A stretch of 64,000 bases of DNA from Plectrocnemia conspersa (taxonomy: Eukaryota > Arthropoda > Insecta > Trichoptera > Polycentropodidae), in contig VTFK01000188.1 of NCBI GenBank assembly GCA_009617715.1, positions 1,426,001 through 1,490,000 of the forward strand, read 5' to 3'. Each line of letters begins with the position of its first letter. Within the stretch, counting starts at the first letter, position 1. Below are positions 57,979 to 64,000 of this stretch, piece after piece. A program made the translations under genes and the position numbers. Under the pieces are notes generated by a model. It was not told the origin of the DNA. It did not search any database and saw only the letters and a list, made by a program, of their open reading frames with translations.

Positions 57979-60900
57979 GCGGTTGTATCTGTCTTGTCAC
58001 AATTGCTCGTGACAATCTCGTCACTGTTAAATTAGTAAATTTATCTGTAGTTGTTTATTACTTAAAAAATAGTTCAATATGTTATTTTTCTTTATAATAT
58101 TTTGAAACAGTTTAACAAGCACTGATGTGGATCTAAGCTAATTTGCAGATTGTCAAAATAGAAAAATGTGTATTATTATATCATAAAAAATCCATTTCCT
58201 GTTCGTAGAAATGTGTCTGTTTCTGAAACTTAATTTAAAAAAGAAATATGTAAGTACTTTAAAAATATTTCAAACACTTTTAACTTATGAGCTATTAAAT
58301 TTAGTAGTTTAGGTATTTCATTCCATATATATAAGTGAATTACTACAACATAATTTTATTATCAAGGTTATCCATAAACCCTATTATATTGTAAGGTATT
58401 AAACACACGTAACTGAAATTATCCAGACTGGCATATTTCAATACGAGAATGTGTTTATTTTCAAAATTCAATTAATTCTGAGAGATTTGTCATTTAGTTT
58501 AGAGCGGCTTCAATTTTAAATAAGCTTTACTTACGCCACGTTAGTGAATAATTTACAGGGAGATTTGCTAATGTTTCAGAAATTTACTTTAAATATGTTG
58601 CTCTCATAGTAAATTTTATGTTAAAATGTCACTAGCGGAGCATTTAAATTACTTGTATTCGCTGTGGATTATAATAATTAAAAAAATAAAAATTAAATGA
58701 TCGTTCATATAAACGAAATCAAAATAATCAAAATTTAGATCAGGGTTGCGGCGTGATGATGTCACTTTTAACATGGAATATATATTTATATGTTTGTATC
58801 TGTACACGCTAAATTAAAACAGTATGCCAGTGTTTAGCAAATTGTACTTTATTTATTGTTGGTTAGTTTAGATCAGCTTTTACATATATATTTAATTGTT
58901 AATTAGGTTAGCTTTTCGTTGATTTATATACAGGTATGATTCTGGCAATGCTCATAAAACATAAAATTCTGATTTAATGTCTGAATTTAACTGACAACCT
59001 AAAAAGTAAACGACGTATACATAAATACTGTAAAATATAACCAGACGAAGCTAGACTTTTGGATGAGATCCAAAACCGACGTCTTTTTTTGCTACTGAAA
59101 CCGCACTAATTACACTAGACAACTAATTAGTTTTAAAACACATTTCAAATGATTATCTGAACATTTTAAAAAGTACGAACCAGTAACGAGATCGTTATAG
59201 CGAAGCCTTAAACTTTAGATTCAGACTGACCCGGTGAAATCTATATTACCAATTTAGTAGCACAATAAGGTAGATGAATTGATTTTGTATTGCGACATTT
59301 AACCTTTGATTTCGCCACGCCAGACGTTTTCAATTCGACACAATTGAGACTTTCAGATTTTCGATTAAAGGCGATGTATTAAATATTATTTTCTCCTCGC
59401 GAATCCATACAACGATCTGTATTGTATGCGTTGTAATAAAATCATAAAGCGAATGAATCATAACGTTTTTCTAATCTTGAATTGGGAAACGTTTCACTTT
59501 TGCTAATGGCGATATTTTATATTGCCATAGGCAAACACGTGCCTGAATTTCTTATCTCATATTTATAAAGATTTTATTATTCATTTAATGACGTGTGTTG
59601 GATCAGCTTTCTGGCTTCTGTTATGTTTTAAATATGTATATACATTTATTATATTTATTTTTGGTTTTAAAATATATCTCACAGCAAACATCATTTGTTC
59701 GCTCTTTGTGATGATGTATCGGTTATATGGTGTTGATTTCTGAGATGAAAGGTACTCTGGAAATAGACGAGACCTCCCAGCAGCCCTGGAAATTAATATT
59801 ATGTTTGTATTTATTTATTTTGATGCTGAGAAAAACTTTATTTGTGTTCGAATTATGGATGAAAAAATATTAATCTAAAAAATTGTGTTTATCAGAAATT
59901 GTATGGTTTTCACCTTTTGAACATTTTTATTATTGTGTAGGAAAAAATATTGTATTTATATAAAATATAATAACAAATTTGGCCTTTGTTGCAAATAGAA
60001 ATTTAATTAAGTACGGCCGCTCTTTTATCTTGACTAATTCGGTTCTCATAGTTTCTCAATTCGTTAATTGCTATCATTGTACAATCATAGTTTGTGGCAT
60101 TATTTAAAATTAATAATTACATAATTATATGCAACTGATGGAACAGATTTTATTTTTACTATCTACTTAATGTCGTAAATATAAGTACAAACAGATTTAT
60201 ATGCATAATTAAACGCTGGTTTTAAATATATTTTTAGCTATTCTATATGGTTTTGTTTTTATATTCCTGACCTTTGTGTTATATAAGAAAAGGCTGTTTA
60301 GTTACAAAAAATATTATTATTGTTTAAATACACGTGCAGTTTTGGTAATTAATTTATACTAGCTATATCTGTGACTGGATAATCCAGTCGTCTCTAAAGA
60401 TCGGGTTAAACTTTGGATTTTAGACGTCATAGTTGGGTCATATCAGGGTTGCGCGAAGAGAGAAGCGGCTGCTGTCTCTGTCGATAGTTGAATATCGATT
60501 GCTTGGCTTTTTTTTTTATATAAAAGCTAGTTTAGATAAAATAAATAACATATGATAGTTTTTTATATTTTTATTCTTGCTCCATATATGTTTACATAAA
60601 TATTTGCTATTATGACTTGAGTTTTTATATTTAGCTGATCATTACTAGAACTAATATCAACATATATAAGTGTTTAATAGCGCTTTTATTATCTTTTATA
60701 AATTATTCAAAAATCGTAAAATATATTCGCGACATAAATAATGATAAAATAAAACCCTATTCTAGAATCTTATCATCGTTTAACGAGCAAAAGGCTATAA
60801 ACATGTCTCTAAAGACGATGCTTTATAAATATTGTCAAGATAAAAATCTGTACAAAGAACAGGTTTATTTTTTTTTTTTAATACGTCACTATGTTTTACC

Positions 60901-61159
60901 TTCTAATAAAATAAAATAAAAATTATACAGCCTTTGTAATGGTCGATAATTTTTCTTTATGCTCTAATGCGAGTTATTATTTCTTTATTTTAAAGTAAAT
61001 ATTGATCAATTTAAGTTGTTAAGTAGGCGAGACTTTATATAGTTAGTTTATTAATCATGAACGAAGCTAATTTAACGCTTAACCGTTTAGTTAATTGCCT
61101 TTTTTTACACGCACATTGTTAATTGGCTGCATTTCCTTTAAGTTCGACGTCGGCTCACA
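57979..61159. other. AT-rich non-coding stretch
   Basis: Minor islands lie at 59200-59420 and 60380-60510, the latter with CAGGGTTGCGCGAAGAG. CAGGGTTGCG also occurs near 58741, a weak hint of a shared repeat end. No gene is recognised. Confidence 0.5.
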
Positions 61160-61500
61160 TCTGAGTGTTAGATTTTAACTAGCCGATATGATTTTGGACT
61201 CGCGTGTTGCGTTACTGAGCCAAGGTGAGGCGTTTTTGCAACAGTTTTGTAACGCCAAAGTTGCGCAAAATGTAGGGGGAGAGTGAGAGAAGAGAAGAGA
61301 AAAAAAAAACGATTTTGATATATGACGGATATGCGCGAAGGTAGCGATTTATCGTTCGCGTTATCGAATAAAATACGGCCTCCAAAAGCAGGAAGAAAAC
61401 GCACATACAGTGCGATTCAAAAAAATAAATAAAATAGATTGATTGACCTGTGGATGGTGGATCGTTCGTATCACACAGATTCACTTTAATAAATCGACAA
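61160..61500. promoter_or_regulatory. GC-elevated island with a purine-rich run
   Basis: It includes a purine run at 61273-61309 (GGGGGAGAGTGAGAGAAGAG and more), TTCGCGTTATCG near 61354 and flanking CpGs. Two overlapping minus frames (78 and 90 codons) are composition-driven. It may be regulatory. Confidence 0.3.
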
Positions 61501-61979
61501 TTGATGTGTAATTTTATGCTTTGTTATAAAATTTTGGTTGTGCATCTAGAGTAAAGGAAATAAATCTTCTTTATTCGTAAGTTTATACAAGTCGTATGTA
61601 GGAACCCTAAAGACAACATTTTCAATTGGGCATCTAAATACTTAGTTCGTGTAGGGTTTATATATTATAGCTATACATAGTCAAAGCATTCGAGACATTT
61701 ATATAACGAAATACAATTTTATTATTATGTACCATAAAGTATCTCAGTTTCTTGCTTAAAATATAAAGAAGGGATTGTTTAGAAGTGAATGTGTAAGTAG
61801 AAATAAAAATAAAAGTGCTAAAATATGTATTTTACATTTCACTTCACGTTCCTAATTATGCTATAAAAATAATCATTATTCCAGAATCATAAATACTAGT
61901 TTATCATGGATTTAAATTAAATGTCGTAAAATTTTGGGTCATCCTGTCTTGTATTATATTTTTCCGTTCCGACTTATAT

Positions 61980-62300
61980 CTCGGTATACACTGAAGCAAG
62001 ATGAGAGTCTCGTCGTGGAAGAGCAGACGATTTTCCACTTCCTGTCACAAAGTTAAAAATACTCGGTGACGTCACACCGGTGTGTCTCCAGTTACCGTAT
62101 CAAGAAGACGTTTAAAAATTGAAAACTCATTTTTGGCGCTTATTTAATATTTATACACTTATATTACGGTGCATTTTTTTGACACGGCGGTGAAAAATCT
62201 GTAATACTCTTATTTTTTCTTATTAAGATTCTTAGTGCGAGGGTACTGTGGGCGTAGATTTGCGCGTTACGTAACTTAACTTGATTACGTAACGTTATTA
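61980..62300. promoter_or_regulatory. cluster of bZIP-type palindromic sites
   Basis: TGACGTCA (CRE) is at 62067-62074, overlapping CACACCGGTGTG (62073-62084, a 12-bp perfect palindrome). TTACGTAA, the PAR-bZIP/vrille-type consensus, occurs twice, at 62267-62274 and 62285-62292. Several perfect bZIP sites in about 230 bp of GC-elevated DNA are unusual for this window. Confidence 0.4.
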
Positions 62301-64000
62301 TTATTATTATTATTTTGTATTATGCGATGAACAACTAAGAGAGAAAACAAAGGCATCGTGTGTCAATTTATCATTATTAATTTCTGACGGGTATTATATT
62401 TTATTATTAAAAAAGACGTATAAAGTAGTAAGTACGGTATTAAAGATATTTATACGTAAAGCTCCTTCTTTCATATTAATTAAAGTGTGATCGAATAAAT
62501 TTCAATTAGTTTGATCGCACTTGAGCGTTTCTTTAATCTCTGATTGCGATAGAACATCTGTTGATTTTTACGTGGTAATTTTTAATTGAAAATGTATAAG
62601 TACTATCCATTGCCAAAATTAAATAAAATTACTTATCATTCGTCTAGTTAATTAATTAAATATAGCAGTACATTAATTAACTAAGTGTTCGAAGTGTTAC
62701 AACTTGTTAAATAATTGATATTTTGATTGCTGAGAAGAAGTTCTTATGCCTTTATTTTTATAAATTATTATATTATTAATTAGTAACGAACGAAATGAAA
62801 GTATTTCAATGTTATAATGTTTACAACTAGAACTCATTAAAAATGGACAAAAAGAGAAATAGGGACAGAAATTAAATCTAATTATACAGTACCTTGATTA
62901 GTTATAATTGTTATTTAATAGTGTTATATATACATCTAACATACTCAAATATACATAGTTGTTTATTATTTTTAATATTATGCTCAAGCCTTTCATAGAA
63001 AAAAACATACGTCCCACATCTCCATAACTCCATATTAAACATTTTTAAGCCTGAACTAAAGCAATTCTAAATTATTAAAAAAATAAGCATAAAACTTAAA
63101 TGGCGGAGAACATTGCTCATTTCAGATTTTAGTGCCAATGTATTACGACAAAAAAAATGTAAATCATCACTCTATAAAATCACATTAAACAATGTGAAAA
63201 TTGCATAATTTTGTCTTTCATTTTTAAGTGTTTTTTCTTAAAATATAGCACAGATATTAAAAAATAATATTCTTTGATGGATTTACGAATCTCAAAAAAT
63301 CTAGGATTGTCTGCATTAATCTTTCAACAGTATTTTCATTCAAATAAAATCGTTTCTTCATTATTTTATCCAAAGCATTGTCTAAATAAAAATCAGCCGT
63401 AATATCCATAATTCTAGAATATATTTATTTTCTCTGTTGGTGACTAAAACACTTTGCTTATGATTTGTTCATATGTAGTATTCAAATAGTAGCCACTGAG
63501 TTAGTTGTTAAGACCAAGTCGTATGTATGACTTTAAGGCCAAGCTAATAGGATAATGGCCAACAGCTATCTATCTTTTTTACACCGCCTAATGAATACTT
63601 ATCCCTTTGTACTCACAAAGTGAGCCTGAATCTATTGGTAATTCTTGAATGGTGTTCTAGAATCACCACTATTTTTTATTATTTGAAACTTCGATTTTTA
63701 TTTACCTTTATATATTTTGTAATGTTGTTAGTAAAAATTTCAATAAACATATCTCCTTCTTTACCTTAATTATTGCATAATTATTATAGAATTTTTATTG
63801 CGGTGATGTGAGTTTTTTCAAAGACAAAATTGTGTTTAAGTTCCGTAGTGGTTTTAGTTTGTTAGTATAGTTAGTTAGGTAGTTAGCTTAGTATTGATAC
63901 TAATTTATTAAAATCATTTGATTGTCGCTATTATTTGTATTAAGACCTAATTTGTGATATTGTGATTTGTATTAGAAAATATTTTTTTTTATAATATTGA
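62301..64000. other. AT-rich non-coding stretch
   Basis: A short (TTA)n run lies at 62296-62315. 63480-63660 is mildly GC-richer without a recognised feature. No gene is seen up to the window end. Confidence 0.55.

Noticed and set aside
1..64000. CRISPR array, operon or bacterial island
   Set aside because: No regularly spaced repeats, ribosome-binding sites or packed frames are present; the tandem repeats seen have no unique spacers.
1..64000. Hox or other homeobox exon, suggested by the promoter type and AT motifs
   Set aside because: I searched by eye for the homeodomain recognition-helix codons on both strands and found none, so no Hox assignment is made.

Overview
The window looks like a piece of an insect nuclear genome. 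Lepidoptera is plausible, but the sequence does not settle the order. The evidence is very AT-rich DNA, no operon-like gene packing, and a mixture of animal transposon relics: a mellifera-type mariner, two hAT transposase relics of the DUF4371 type, a Tigger/pogo relic, two non-LTR retroposon relics and a tRNA-derived SINE. I found no recognisable multi-exon host protein, rRNA, intact tRNA or known microRNA. The best reading is a gene desert or a very long intron. Most open frames of 60-100 codons are chance frames, and several of the longest begin with TTG rather than ATG.

Layout. 1-4.0 kb: AT-rich DNA with a GC-richer patch (0.6-0.92 kb), repeat B copy 1 (1.95-2.54 kb) and a tandem block (2.54-3.06 kb). 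4.0-4.45 kb: a GC-rich block with an Inr and DPE at the canonical spacing and a later splice donor, the best candidate for a transcription start. 5.7 kb: a 132-bp hAT-like MITE. 7.2-9.7 kb: repeat A copy 1, an imperfect tandem array and a 28-bp near-perfect hairpin. 10.2 kb: SINE copy. 13.2 kb: Tigger transposase C-terminus. 13.8-17 kb: GC-elevated islands. 18.35-19.63 kb: a complete-length but dead mariner. 20.5-23.1 kb: islands with a 183-bp pogo-like MITE flanked by TA. 24.86-27.88 kb: a roughly 3-kb hAT-derived element with long inverted arms, containing repeat B copy 2 and a very GC-rich hairpin. 28-34.8 kb: mostly unremarkable, with a tRNA-like SINE head at 33.16 kb. 34.86-35.01 kb: a possible coding exon (signal peptide plus a near-consensus splice donor). 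36.1 kb: a perfect 22-bp-arm palindrome. 37.5 kb: repeat A copy 2. 40.3-41 kb: hAT relic. 43.1 kb: LINE relic. 45.6-48.9 kb: islands and repeat C copy 2. 49.4-51.8 kb: two SINE copies flanking a LINE reverse-transcriptase fragment. 53-62.3 kb: sparse islands, one 201-codon open frame without an ATG, and a cluster of bZIP-type sites at 62.07-62.29 kb.

If the window belongs to one plus-strand gene, one inferred model has a non-coding first exon at about 4.13-4.44 kb, a very long regulatory intron full of homeodomain-type AT motifs and old transposons, and a signal-peptide exon at 34.9 kb. That model is inference only. No cooperating gene set or new defence or metabolic system is visible. The most unusual features are structural: palindromes, inverted arms and paired dispersed repeats.
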